Assembly: GCF_037975245.1 (NCBI RefSeq)
Contig: NC_092573.1
Coordinates: 13,104,001 to 13,168,000 of the forward strand
Origin: Apostichopus japonicus
Lineage: Eukaryota; Echinodermata; Holothuroidea; Aspidochirotida; Stichopodidae
DNA length: 64,000 bases
Direction of reading: 5' to 3'
Shown here: in pieces, positions 22,882 to 36,581 of the stretch
Position numbering within the stretch: the stretch's first letter is position 1
How the letters are laid out: the number at the start of each line of letters is the position of its first letter
Position numbers and translations under genes: made by a program
Notes under the pieces: model-generated
What the model saw: the letters and a program-made list of their open reading frames with translations, nothing else
The model's database searches: none
Told to the model about the DNA's origin: nothing

Positions 22882-25800
22882 TCTTCAATTTTATAATATA
22901 ATTATATAAATTAATTATTGCCTTTTTTATTCGTCTTTTTCTCGCTTAGTTATCGCATTTTATTCAAGGTTAAATATATGCTCATGTCTGCCTAGGTTCG
23001 ACTCCCCGCCGAAGCAATATTTTATTTTATTTTTTTATTATTATTATTAATATTTGGGGTGTTGTTAATATCTGCATGTCTATGCATGGTGTTTTAAGTT
23101 TGTTTCGCTTTGTTTGTCTGTTTTTTTGTTTGTTTTTTTAGGGGGAGGGGGGTGTTTGTCTCTATTTTGGTATTTTGTTTCGCGTAAACAAAGTAGGTCA
23201 TTGCAATAATTTTTGCACAACTTGTCAATAGAAACCGATTCGGAACTTAAGACCTGAGTGGTAAATTTGATTTCTGTCTCGCTCGTCGCCTTTCACTGGA
23301 AATTTGAATGAAAGTATTCATAAGGACGAAAACTGTACCTGCAAAAAGAAATGCTTCTTTTGTACAGTGTAAGGCCACCGCGACATCTTTTCTGACAAGC
23401 TTGATGATATTTGTTCTTCGGGAATGTTGTGTCATTACTTAGCCTTTATATTATAAACAGTTAAGTGTGGAAACAGCTATGCTCCTGTTAGAACAACTTA
23501 ACATTTCTTAAATGCTGATTTACTGAGGCAGGCGTTTGAAAGACAGTGTGATACAAACAGGTACGGTAACGTCATAAACAATGCCACGAGCTCTCCGTGC
23601 ATTAAAAACGATCGAAATGTGCGGTATTCATGACGGTACACAAAGCAGATAATGCGGATACAGCAGACATAGCCGAGAATAAAATCTAGTAGCGTGGAGG
23701 ATTCAATTATGACATACTAGGACTTTCTACTGGTAAACTTTACTCATTGTCGAATAAATCTATATCTAATTTCTAGCTTTTGCTCTGTGTTTAACGTATT
23801 ATGACCAAAACAAATATGAAGTTCACGACAATTCCATCGGACTTGTATATTCGTTTAAAAATAGCTCCGTTTCGAATCTAACGCTCCATTGCTATGGTAA
23901 CATGGTGAATAATAGCCCTGCCGCTAATGGATATGTAGAAGATGACCATCGGTGGCGCTCTCAACTTCTCGTGCCACGTCTGGCACCTATACAAGAAGTA
24001 ACCGACATATTACTGGCGCAATCCCGACCGAACATATTTTAACTCTCCTCAGACAGACTTTTCTACACTGATCCCAGAAAGCATTAAGTGCCGTCAAAAT
24101 GCCTCAGTTGCCAATAGGTACATGTCCATGACGTAACACTGTTCTCGTTGTGCAGAAAACTGAAGTCAAAAGTAAGGCATATACTGATAGGCCTAGACTA
24201 GGTATACGTTGCAGACTATACATATGCTAACTTCACAGACAGACATACATGCATTCAGACAACTTCGGGTAATGTAAAATATCACTAACCGTAATCACGT
24301 TATGTTTACTCTGTCTTCAAATGTCGTCCTTTTCTTCTCTGCAACCCCGGGCCGTCATTGGAGTCGTTCGAACAACTATATTAAGGCGAAGAACGACGTC
24401 AAGATATATCCAACGTCTAGACTACACTGCTTGCAATGGAGAGAGAACTGCCCAGTACAGTACAGTACGTGTTGATATGAACGCCTACAAAATGACAACA
24501 AATATTTTCCATTGAAAATCCACTGTGTATGACGGTATAGTAAACACTCGTATATAGATCAACGCACACGCGCGCACGGAGGTATTATGTACGTACAGCA
24601 TGCAATGCAGACAAATATTTCGGAGCGCGCGCTTCTGATTTTGTGCTGATATTCTTGTGAGCGCTCTTGTATCACTGTTTGCATGCGCGCACGGACAAGA
24701 TAGACGTCAGACTATCACGCTGTAGCTACTAAACCTTTACTTACATGTGTACAGCAGTAGACTACTGTGATGGTTGCATGCGGCAGTTTAATTTTGTGTG
24801 CACAATATGTCAGCATTGTACGGTGGCTTAATAAGGACATAGGAAAGAAAAACAGTGTCCCCAAATCTCACAATGTTGTCTTTTTATCTCAAACGTTGCC
24901 TCTTTTTTTCCCTTCAAAATTTAGATCCAAAAACAAAAGTCCAAAAGTAGAGACAAAAAGTCCAAATTTTCAGATTTGAGCAGACTTGTTTCCTTTCCTA
25001 TGTCCCTATTAAGCCACCGTAGTATTGTGACTATTCTATGATCAGAAAAACTGTACAAATCTAACGGAATTGCTAATGTTATAATGTTAAGAGACTGGCC
25101 TTTATCATCCCTGTAAAGTCAGAACGCGACGGTGTTTATTTCAGTCACGGTTGGCAGCCCTCTTAGGGTTTTAATCAGGAGCTTTCTATTTTATAGCTGT
25201 TGTAGGTGTCGTACCAGAAGTAATCCTTCCATTATCTTACACAGTACTAAGTCCGTCACGTTTAGGGTCCGCTAAAGTATAGCTAGAAGTTGTCAACTGA
25301 CAAATCATACCCCCACGTTGATATCTGAGGGCTTGGCCTGCCAGGGTGCATGCACATTTCTATATCATGACGCAGTTTAGACTTTGAGCTAGAAGAGGAG
25401 CAAGTTGAGCACACTGAACCGTCCGCTCGCACGGAGAAACATATCCAGATTAAAACACAGAATTTCTTAACTGTTCTGTGTCACCTCCTGAATCCTCCTT
25501 ATTTGCACATCACCTCTACTTTGAATTATGCGCTTCCACATCAAGACATTCAAAACGATCGTGGTGACTGGAAATATGCCATAACAAGCATTGCGTTAGG
25601 TCATGTTACGTCTCGTGTGTGTCTGTGTGCTTTACTTATCTTTTCGTGTTTTTTTTTTTTCGTTTTTTTTTTTTTTCGTTTTTTTTTTTCACGGTTAAAC
25701 TTTTGTGCGAATGTACAATACTCCAATTGGGGCATGGTATGCATTCATATCACATTGTTTTGGAACAATCTGGAACTCTAAGTATTATTTCGACCCAAGA

Positions 25801-26146
25801 ATCACCAGGCTGGCGTGGTGGCCTGAACGGTTGGAAGACAGCACTGCGCGTCGGTGTTTGTTGTCAGGCTGTGTGAATCGCGCCGATCGGATGACAGACA
25901 CTGCTTTGTTTATAATGGCATCGCCAAGGTGGAATTTTTACACGGGCCTAGGATCCCAATTCCGTATCCTCCCTTAGTTCGCAAAAGCATCCGGGAGATT
26001 ACGTTTAGAGTCCGGCCTTCGGGCCAGAAGTGGGCTAGCTGACTTGCAATGGAGGGCTCACGTCGATTCGGACTGGGTTGATGTTCAACGTTCAGTGAAA
26101 CCATGGCCTCGATGAGGCGTAATCTCTTGTTAATTTTAGCTTTCTG
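22882..26146 (+). repeat. Array unit 8
   Basis: Complete, 3265 bp. One T is missing near 25489. Confidence 0.97.
24821..25019. mobile_element. MITE-like element, unit 8
   Basis: Passenger copy at the shared site. Confidence 0.74.
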
Positions 26147-29100
26147 TCTTCAATTTTATAATATAATTATATAAATTAATTATTGCCTTTTTTATTCGTC
26201 TTTTTCTCGCTTAGTTATCGCATTTTATTCAAGGTTAAATATATGCTCATGTCTGCCTAGGTTCGACTCCCCGCCGAAGCAATATTTTATTTTATTTTTT
26301 TATTATTATTATTAATATTTGGGGTGTTGTTAATATCTGCATGTCTATGCATGGTGTTTTAAGTTTGTTTCGCTTTGTTTGTCTGTTTTTTTGTTTGTTT
26401 TTTTAGGGGGAGGGGGGTGTTTGTCTCTATTTTGGTATTTTGTTTCGCGTAAACAAAGTAGGTCATTGCAATAATTTTTGCACAACTTGTCAATAGAAAC
26501 CGATTCGGAACTTAAGACCTGAGTGGTAAATTTGATTTCTGTCTCGCTCGTCGCCTTTCACTGGAAATTTGAATGAAAGTATTCATAAGGACGAAAACTG
26601 TACCTGCAAAAAGAAATGCTTCTTTTGTACAGTGTAAGGCCACCGCGACATCTTTTCTGACAAGCTTGATGATATTTGTTCTTCGGGAATGTTGTGTCAT
26701 TACTTAGCCTTTATATTATAAACAGTTAAGTGTGGAAACAGCTATGCTCCTGTTAGAACAACTTAACATTTCTTAAATGCTGATTTACTGAGGCAGGCGT
26801 TTGAAAGACAGTGTGATACAAACAGGTACGGTAACGTCATAAACAATGCCACGAGCTCTCCGTGCATTAAAAACGATCGAAATGTGCGGTATTCATGACG
26901 GTACACAAAGCAGATAATGCGGATACAGCAGACATAGCCGAGAATAAAATCTAGTAGCGTGGAGGATTCAATTATGACATACTAGGACTTTCTACTGGTA
27001 AACTTTACTCATTGTCGAATAAATCTATATCTAATTTCTAGCTTTTGCTCTGTGTTTAACGTATTATGACCAAAACAAATATGAAGTTCACGACAATTCC
27101 ATCGGACTTGTATATTCGTTTAAAAATAGCTCCGTTTCGAATCTAACGCTCCATTGCTATGGTAACATGGTGAATAATAGCCCTGCCGCTAATGGATATG
27201 TAGAAGATGACCATCGGTGGCGCTCTCAACTTCTCGTGCCACGTCTGGCACCTATACAAGAAGTAACCGACATATTACTGGCGCAATCCCGACCGAACAT
27301 ATTTTAACTCTCCTCAGACAGACTTTTCTACACTGATCCCAGAAAGCATTAAGTGCCGTCAAAATGCCTCAGTTGCCAATAGGTACATGTCCATGACGTA
27401 ACACTGTTCTCGTTGTGCAGAAAACTGAAGTCAAAAGTAAGGCATATACTGATAGGCCTAGACTAGGTATACGTTGCAGACTATACATATGCTAACTTCA
27501 CAGACAGACATACATGCATTCAGACAACTTCGGGTAATGTAAAATATCACTAACCGTAATCACGTTATGTTTACTCTGTCTTCAAATGTCGTCCTTTTCT
27601 TCTCTGCAACCCCGGGCCGTCATTGGAGTCGTTCGAACAACTATATTAAGGCGAAGAACGACGTCAAGATATATCCAACGTCTAGACTACACTGCTTGCA
27701 ATGGAGAGAGAACTGCCCAGTACAGTACAGTACGTGTTGATATGAACGCCTACAAAATGACAACAAATATTTTCCATTGAAAATCCACTGTGTATGACGG
27801 TATAGTAAACACTCGTATATAGATCAACGCACACGCGCGCACGGAGGTATTATGTACGTACAGCATGCAATGCAGACAAATATTTCGGAGCGCGCGCTTC
27901 TGATTTTGTGCTGATATTCTTGTGAGCGCTCTTGTATCACTGTTTGCATGCGCGCACGGACAAGATAGACGTCAGACTATCACGCTGTAGCTACTAAACC
28001 TTTACTTACATGTGTACAGCAGTAGACTACTGTGATGGTTGCATGCGGCAGTTTAATTTTGTGTGCACAATATGTCAGCATTGTACGGTGGCTTAATAAG
28101 GACATAGGAAAGAAAAACAGTGTCCCCAAATCTCACAATGTTGTCTTTTTATCTCAAACGTTGCCTCTTTTTTTCCCTTCAAAATTTAGATCCAAAAACA
28201 AAAGTCCAAAAGTAGAGACAAAAAGTCCAAATTTTCAGATTTGAGCAGACTTGTTTCCTTTCCTATGTCCCTATTAAGCCACCGTAGTATTGTGACTATT
28301 CTATGATCAGAAAAACTGTACAAATCTAACGGAATTGCTAATGTTATAATGTTAAGAGACTGGCCTTTATCATCCCTGTAAAGTCAGAACGCGACGGTGT
28401 TTATTTCAGTCACGGTTGGCAGCCCTCTTAGGGTTTTAATCAGGAGCTTTCTATTTTATAGCTGTTGTAGGTGTCGTACCAGAAGTAATCCTTCCATTAT
28501 CTTACACAGTACTAAGTCCGTCACGTTTAGGGTCCGCTAAAGTATAGCTAGAAGTTGTCAACTGACAAATCATACCCCCACGTTGATATCTGAGGGCTTG
28601 GCCTGCCAGGGTGCATGCACATTTCTATATCATGACGCAGTTTAGACTTTGAGCTAGAAGAGGAGCAAGTTGAGCACACTGAACCGTCCGCTCGCACGGA
28701 GAAACATATCCAGATTAAAACACAGAATTTCTTAACTGTTCTGTGTCACCTCCTTGAATCCTCCTTATTTGCACATCACCTCTACTTTGAATTATGCGCT
28801 TCCACATCAAGACATTCAAAACGATCGTGGTGACTGGAAATATGCCATAACAAGCATTGCGTTAGGTCATGTTACGTCTCGTGTGTGTCTGTGTGCTTTA
28901 CTTATCTTTTCGTGTTTTTTTTTTTTCGTTTTTTTTTTTTTTCGTTTTTTTTTTTCACGGTTAAACTTTTGTGCGAATGTACAATACTCCAATTGGGGCA
29001 TGGTATGCATTCATATCACATTGTTTTGGAACAATCTGGAACTCTAAGTATTATTTCGACCCAAGAATCACCAGGCTGGCGTGGTGGCCTGAACGGTTGG

Positions 29101-29412
29101 AAGACAGCACTGCGCGTCGGTGTTTGTTGTCAGGCTGTGTGAATCGCGCCGATCGGATGACAGACACTGCTTTGTTTATAATGGCATCGCCAAGGTGGAA
29201 TTTTTACACGGGCCTAGGATCCCAATTCCGTATCCTCCCTTAGTTCGCAAAAGCATCCGGGAGATTACGTTTAGAGTCCGGCCTTCCGGCCAGAAGTGGG
29301 CTAGCTGACTTGCAATGGAGGGCTCACGTCGATTCGGACTGGGTTGATGTTCAACGTTCAGTGAAACCATGGCCTCGATGAGGCGTAATCTCTTGTTAAT
29401 TTTAGCTTTCTG
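26147..29412 (+). repeat. Array unit 9
   Basis: Complete, 3266 bp. G>C at 29287 changes the TTCG tetraloop region of the candidate structured RNA to TTCC. Confidence 0.97.
28086..28284. mobile_element. MITE-like element, unit 9
   Basis: Passenger copy at the shared site. Confidence 0.74.
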
Positions 29413-32400
29413 TCTTCAATTTTATAATATAATTATATAAATTAATTATTGCCTTTTTTATTCGTCTTTTTCTCGCTTAGTTATCGCATTTTATTCAAGG
29501 TTAAATATATGCTCATGTCTGCCTAGGTTCGACTCCCCGCCGAAGCAATATTTTATTTTATTTTTTTATTATTATTATTAATATTTGGGGTGTTGTTAAT
29601 ATCTGCATGTCTATGCATGGTGTTTTAAGTTTGTTTCGCTTTGTTTGTCTGTTTTTTTGTTTGTTTTTTTAGGGGGAGGGGGGTGTTTGTCTCTATTTTG
29701 GTATTTTGTTTCGCGTAAACAAAGTAGGTCATTGCAATAATTTTTGCACAACTTGTCAATAGAAACCGATTCGGAACTTAAGACCTGAGTGGTAAATTTG
29801 ATTTCTGTCTCGCTCGTCGCCTTTCACTGGAAATTTGAATGAAAGTATTCATAAGGACGAAAACTGTACCTGCAAAAAGAAATGCTTCTTTTGTACAGTG
29901 TAAGGCCACCGCGACATCTTTTCTGACAAGCTTGATGATATTTGTTCTTCGGGAATGTTGTGTCATTACTTAGCCTTTATATTATAAACAGTTAAGTGTG
30001 GAAACAGCTATGCTCCTGTTAGAACAACTTAACATTTCTTAAATGCTGATTTACTGAGGCAGGCGTTTGAAAGACAGTGTGATACAAACAGGTACGGTAA
30101 CGTCATAAACAATGCCACGAGCTCTCCGTGCATTAAAAACGATCGAAATGTGCGGTATTCATGACGGTACACAAAGCAGATAATGCGGATACAGCAGACA
30201 TAGCCGAGAATAAAATCTAGTAGCGTGGAGGATTCAATTATGACATACTAGGACTTTCTACTGGTAAACTTTACTCATTGTCGAATAAATCTATATCTAA
30301 TTTCTAGCTTTTGCTCTGTGTTTAACGTATTATGACCAAAACAAATATGAAGTTCACGACAATTCCATCGGACTTGTATATTCGTTTAAAAATAGCTCCG
30401 TTTCGAATCTAACGCTCCATTGCTATGGTAACATGGTGAATAATAGCCCTGCCGCTAATGGATATGTAGAAGATGACCATCGGTGGCGCTCTCAACTTCT
30501 CGTGCCACGTCTGGCACCTATACAAGAAGTAACCGACATATTACTGGCGCAATCCCGACCGAACATATTTTAACTCTCCTCAGACAGACTTTTCTACACT
30601 GATCCCAGAAAGCATTAAGTGCCGTCAAAATGCCTCAGTTGCCAATAGGTACATGTCCATGACGTAACACTGTTCTCGTTGTGCAGAAAACTGAAGTCAA
30701 AAGTAAGGCATATACTGATAGGCCTAGACTAGGTATACGTTGCAGACTATACATATGCTAACTTCACAGACAGACATACATGCATTCAGACAACTTCGGG
30801 TAATGTAAAATATCACTAACCGTAATCACGTTATGTTTACTCTGTCTTCAAATGTCGTCCTTTTCTTCTCTGCAACCCCGGGCCGTCATTGGAGTCGTTC
30901 GAACAACTATATTAAGGCGAAGAACGACGTCAAGATATATCCAACGTCTAGACTACACTGCTTGCAATGGAGAGAGAACTGCCCAGTACAGTACAGTACG
31001 TGTTGATATGAACGCCTACAAAATGACAACAAATATTTTCCATTGAAAATCCACTGTGTATGACGGTATAGTAAACACTCGTATATAGATCAACGCACAC
31101 GCGCGCACGGAGGTATTATGTACGTACAGCATGCAATGCAGACAAATATTTCGGAGCGCGCGCTTCTGATTTTGTGCTGATATTCTTGTGAGCGCTCTTG
31201 TATCACTGTTTGCATGCGCGCACGGACAAGATAGACGTCAGACTATCACGCTGTAGCTACTAAACCTTTACTTACATGTGTACAGCAGTAGACTACTGTG
31301 ATGGTTGCATGCGGCAGTTTAATTTTGTGTGCACAATATGTCAGCATTGTACGGTGGCTTAATAAGGACATAGGAAAGAAAAACAGTGTCCCCAAATCTC
31401 ACAATGTTGTCTTTTTATCTCAAACGTTGCCTCTTTTTTTCCCTTCAAAATTTAGATCCAAAAACAAAAGTCCAAAAGTAGAGACAAAAAGTCCAAATTT
31501 TCAGATTTGAGCAGACTTGTTTCCTTTCCTATGTCCCTATTAAGCCACCGTAGTATTGTGACTATTCTATGATCAGAAAAACTGTACAAATCTAACGGAA
31601 TTGCTAATGTTATAATGTTAAGAGACTGGCCTTTATCATCCCTGTAAAGTCAGAACGCGACGGTGTTTATTTCAGTCACGGTTGGCAGCCCTCTTAGGGT
31701 TTTAATCAGGAGCTTTCTATTTTATAGCTGTTGTAGGTGTCGTACCAGAAGTAATCCTTCCATTATCTTACACAGTACTAAGTCCGTCACGTTTAGGGTC
31801 CGCTAAAGTATAGCTAGAAGTTGTCAACTGACAAATCATACCCCCACGTTGATATCTGAGGGCTTGGCCTGCCAGGGTGCATGCACATTTCTATATCATG
31901 ACGCAGTTTAGACTTTGAGCTAGAAGAGGAGCAAGTTGAGCACACTGAACCGTCCGCTCGCACGGAGAAACATATCCAGATTAAAACACAGAATTTCTTA
32001 ACTGTTCTGTGTCACCTCCTTGAATCCTCCTTATTTGCACATCACCTCTACTTTGAATTATGCGCTTCCACATCAAGACATTCAAAACGATCGTGGTGAC
32101 TGGAAATATGCCATAACAAGCATTGCGTTAGGTCATGTTACGTCTCGTGTGTGTCTGTGTGCTTTACTTATCTTTTCGTGTTTTTTTTTTTTCGTTTTTT
32201 TTTTTTTTTCGTTTTTTTTTTTCACGGTTAAACTTTTGTGCGAATGTACAATACTCCAATTGGGGCATGGTATGCATTCATATCACATTGTTTTGGAACA
32301 ATCTGGAACTCTAAGTATTATTTCGACCCAAGAATCACCAGGCTGGCGTGGTGGCCTGAACGGTTGGAAGACAGCACTGCGCGTCGGTGTTTGTTGTCAG

Positions 32401-32679
32401 GCTGTGTGAATCGCGCCGATCGGATGACAGACACTGCTTTGTTTATAATGGCATCGCCAAGGTGGAATTTTTACACGGGCCTAGGATCCCAATTCCGTAT
32501 CCTCCCTTAGTTCGCAAAAGCATCCGGGAGATTACGTTTAGAGTCCGGCCTTCGGGCCAGAAGTGGGCTAGCTGACTTGCAATGGAGGGCTCACGTCGAT
32601 TCGGACTGGGTTGATGTTCAACGTTCAGTGAAACCATGGCCTCGATGAGGCGTAATCTCTTGTTAATTTTAGCTTTCTG
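29413..32679 (+). repeat. Array unit 10
   Basis: Complete, 3267 bp, with T12/T15/T11. Confidence 0.97.
31352..31550. mobile_element. MITE-like element, unit 10
   Basis: Passenger copy at the shared site; the next unit's copy is lost in the gap. Confidence 0.74.
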
Positions 32680-33438
32680 TCTTCAATTTTATAATATAAT
32701 TATATAAATTAATTATTGCCTTTTTTATTCGTCTTTTTCTCGCTTAGTTATCGCATTTTATTCAAGGTTAAATATATGCTCATGTCTGCCTAGGTTCGAC
32801 TCCCCGCCGAAGCAATATTTTATTTTATTTTTTTATTATTATTATTAATATTTGGGGTGTTGTTAATATCTGCATGTCTATGCATGGTGTTTTAAGTTTG
32901 TTTCGCTTTGTTTGTCTGTTTTTTTGTTTGTTTTTTTAGGGGGAGGGGGGTGTTTGTCTCTATTTTGGTATTTTGTTTCGCGTAAACAAAGTAGGTCATT
33001 GCAATAATTTTTGCACAACTTGTCAATAGAAACCGATTCGGAACTTAAGACCTGAGTGGTAAATTTGATTTCTGTCTCGCTCGTCGCCTTTCACTGGAAA
33101 TTTGAATGAAAGTATTCATAAGGACGAAAACTGTACCTGCAAAAAGAAATGCTTCTTTTGTACAGTGTAAGGCCACCGCGACATCTTTTCTGACAAGCTT
33201 GATGATATTTGTTCTTCGGGAATGTTGTGTCATTACTTAGCCTTTATATTATAAACAGTTAAGTGTGGAAACAGCTATGCTCCTGTTAGAACAACTTAAC
33301 ATTTCTTAAATGCTGATTTACTGAGGCAGGCGTTTGAAAGACAGTGTGATACAAACAGGTACGGTAACGTCATAAACAATGCCACGAGCTCTCCGTGCAT
33401 TAAAAACGATCGAAATGTGCGGTATTCATGACGGTACA
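32680..33438 (+). repeat. Array unit 11, left part only (cut by gap)
   Basis: Covers offsets 1-759 of the unit and then runs into the N gap. Confidence 0.97.
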
Positions 33439-33538
33439 NNNNNNNNNNNNNNNNNNNNNNNNNNNNNNNNNNNNNNNNNNNNNNNNNNNNNNNNNNNNNN
33501 NNNNNNNNNNNNNNNNNNNNNNNNNNNNNNNNNNNNNN
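33439..33538. other. Assembly gap of 100 N
   Basis: Exactly 100 unresolved bases. The left side stops at unit offset 759 and the right side resumes at offset 225. A true 100-base gap cannot join these without a partial unit, so 100 is almost certainly a placeholder and an unknown number of units is missing. Confidence 0.99.
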
Positions 33539-36500
33539 CGCTTTGTTTGTCTGTTTTTTTGTTTGTTTTTTTAGGGGGAGGGGGGTGTTTGTCTCTATTT
33601 TGGTATTTTGTTCGCGTAAACAAAGTAGGTCATTGCAATAATTTTTGCACAACTTGTCAATAGAAACCGATTCGGAACTTAAGACCTGAGTGGTAAATTT
33701 GATTTCTGTCTCGCTCGTCGCCTTTCACTGGAAATTTGAATGAAAGTATTCATAAGGACGAAAACTGTACCTGCAAAAAGAAATGCTTCTTTTGTACAGT
33801 GTAAGGCCACCGCGACATCTTTTCTGACAAGCTTGATGATATTTGTTCTTCGGGAATGTTGTGTCATTACTTAGCCTTTATATTATAAACAGTTAAGTGT
33901 GGAAACAGCTATGCTCCTGTTAGAACAACTTAACATTTCTTAAATGCTGATTTACTGAGGCAGGCGTTTGAAAGACAGTGTGATACAAACAGGTACGGTA
34001 ACGTCATAAACAATGCCACGAGCTCTCCGTGCATTAAAAACGATCGAAATGTGCGGTATTCATGACGGTACACAAAGCAGATAATGCGGATACAGCAGAC
34101 ATAGCCGAGAATAAAATCTAGTAGCGTGGAGGATTCAATTATGACATACTAGGACTTTCTACTGGTAAACTTTACTCATTGTCGAATAAATCTATATCTA
34201 ATTTCTAGCTTTTGCTCTGTGTTTAACGTATTATGACCAAAACAAATATGAAGTTCACGACAATTCCATCGGACTTGTATATTCGTTTAAAAATAGCTCC
34301 GTTTCGAATCTAACGCTCCATTGCTATGGTAACATGGTGAATAATAGCCCTGCCGCTAATGGATATGTAGAAGATGACCATCGGTGGCGCTCTCAACTTC
34401 TCGTGCCACGTCTGGCACCTATACAAGAAGTAACCGACATATTACTGGCGCAATCCCGACCGAACATATTTTAACTCTCCTCAGACAGACTTTTCTACAC
34501 TGATCCCAGAAAGCATTAAGTGCCGTCAAAATGCCTCAGTTGCCAATAGGTACATGTCCATGACGTAACACTGTTCTCGTTGTGCAGAAAACTGAAGTCA
34601 AAAGTAAGGCATATACTGATAGGCCTAGACTAGGTATACGTTGCAGACTATACATATGCTAACTTCACAGACAGACATACATGCATTCAGACAACTTCGG
34701 GTAATGTAAAATATCACTAACCGTAATCACGTTATGTTTACTCTGTCTTCAAATGTCGTCCTTTTCTTCTCTGCAACCCCGGGCCGTCATTGGAGTCGTT
34801 CGAACAACTATATTAAGGCGAAGAACGACGTCAAGATATATCCAACGTCTAGACTACACTGCTTGCAATGGAGAGAGAACTGCCCAGTACAGTACAGTAC
34901 GTGTTGATATGAACGCCTACAAAATGACAACAAATATTTTCCATGAAAATCCACTGTGTATGACGGTATAGTAAACACTCGTATATAGATCAACGCACAC
35001 GCGCGCACGGAGGTATTATGTACGTACAGCATGCAATGCAGACAAATATTTCGGAGCGCGCGCTTCTGATTTTGTGCTGATATTCTTGTGAGCGCTCTTG
35101 TATCACTGTTTGCATGCGCGCACGGACAAGATAGACGTCAGACTATCACGCTGTAGCTACTAAACCTTTACTTACATGTGTACAGCAGTAGACTACTGTG
35201 ATGGTTGCATGCGGCAGTTTAATTTTGTGTGCACAATATGTCAGCATTGTACGGTGGCTTAATAAGGACATAGGAAAGAAAAACAGTGTCCCCAAATCTC
35301 ACAATGTTGTCTTTTTATCTCAAACGTTGCCTCTTTTTTTCCCTTCAAAATTTAGATCCAAAAACAAAAGTCCAAAAGTAGAGACAAAAAGTCCAAATTT
35401 TCAGATTTGAGCAGACTTGTTTCCTTTCCTATGTCCCTATTAAGCCACCGTAGTATTGTGACTATTCTATGATCAGAAAAACTGTACAAATCTAACGGAA
35501 TTGCTAATGTTATAATGTTAAGAGACTGGCCTTTATCATCCCTGTAAAGTCAGAACGCGACGGTGTTTATTTCAGTCACGGTTGGCAGCCCTCTTAGGGT
35601 TTTAATCAGGAGCTTTCTATTTTATAGCTGTTGTAGGTGTCGTACCAGAAGTAATCCTTCCATTATCTTACACAGTACTAAGTCCGTCACGTTTAGGGTC
35701 CGCTAAAGTATAGCTAGAAGTTGTCAACTGACAAATCATACCCCCACGTTGATATCTGAGGGCTTGGCCTGCCAGGGTGCATGCACATTTCTATATCATG
35801 ACGCAGTTTAGACTTTGAGCTAGAAGAGGAGCAAGTTGAGCACACTGAACCGTCCGCTCGCACGGAGAAACATATCCAGATTAAAACACAGAATTTCTTA
35901 ACTGTTCTGTGTCACCTCCTTGAATCCTCCTTATTTGCACATCACCTCTACTTTGAATTATGCGCTTCCACATCAAGACATTCAAAACGATCGTGGTGAC
36001 TGGAAATATGCCATAACAAGCATTGCGTTAGGTCATGTTACGTCTCGTGTGTGTCTGTGTGCTTTACTTATCTTTTCGTGTTTTTTTTTTTTCGTTTTTT
36101 TTTTTTTTTTCGTTTTTTTTTTTCACGGTTAAACTTTTGTGCGAATGTACAATACTCCAATTGGGGCATGGTATGCATTCATATCACATTGTTTTGGAAC
36201 AATCTGGAACTCTAAGTATTATTTCGACCCAAGAATCACCAGGCTGGCGTGGTGGCCTGAACGGTTGGAAGACAGCACTGCGCGTCGGTGTTTGTTGTCA
36301 GGCTGTGTGAATCGCGCCGATCGGATGACAGACACTGCTTTGTTTATAATGGCATCGCCAAGGTGGAATTTTTACACGGGGCCTAGGATCCCAATTCCGT
36401 ATCCTCCCTTAGTTCGCAAAAGCATCCGGGAGATTACGTTTAGAGTCCGGCCTTCGGGCCAGAAGTGGGCTAGCTGACTTGCAATGGAGGGCTCACGTCG

Positions 36501-36581
36501 ATTCGGACTGGGTTGATGTTCAACGTTCAGTGAAACCATGGCCTCGATGAGGCGTAATCTCTTGTTAATTTTAGCTTTCTG
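33539..36581 (+). repeat. Array unit 12, right part only (resumes at offset 225)
   Basis: Runs from offset 225 to the end of the unit. Single-base changes: one T lost near 33612, one T lost near 34945, T12/T16/T11, and an extra G near 36381. The missing T near 34945 removes a stop codon and lengthens a spurious reading frame. Confidence 0.96.
35252..35450. mobile_element. MITE-like element, unit 12
   Basis: Intact despite indels elsewhere in this gap-flanking unit. Confidence 0.74.

Noticed and set aside
33296-33663. Open frames crossing 33439-33538 on both strands
   Set aside because: They read through 100 N and are artefacts of the gap.
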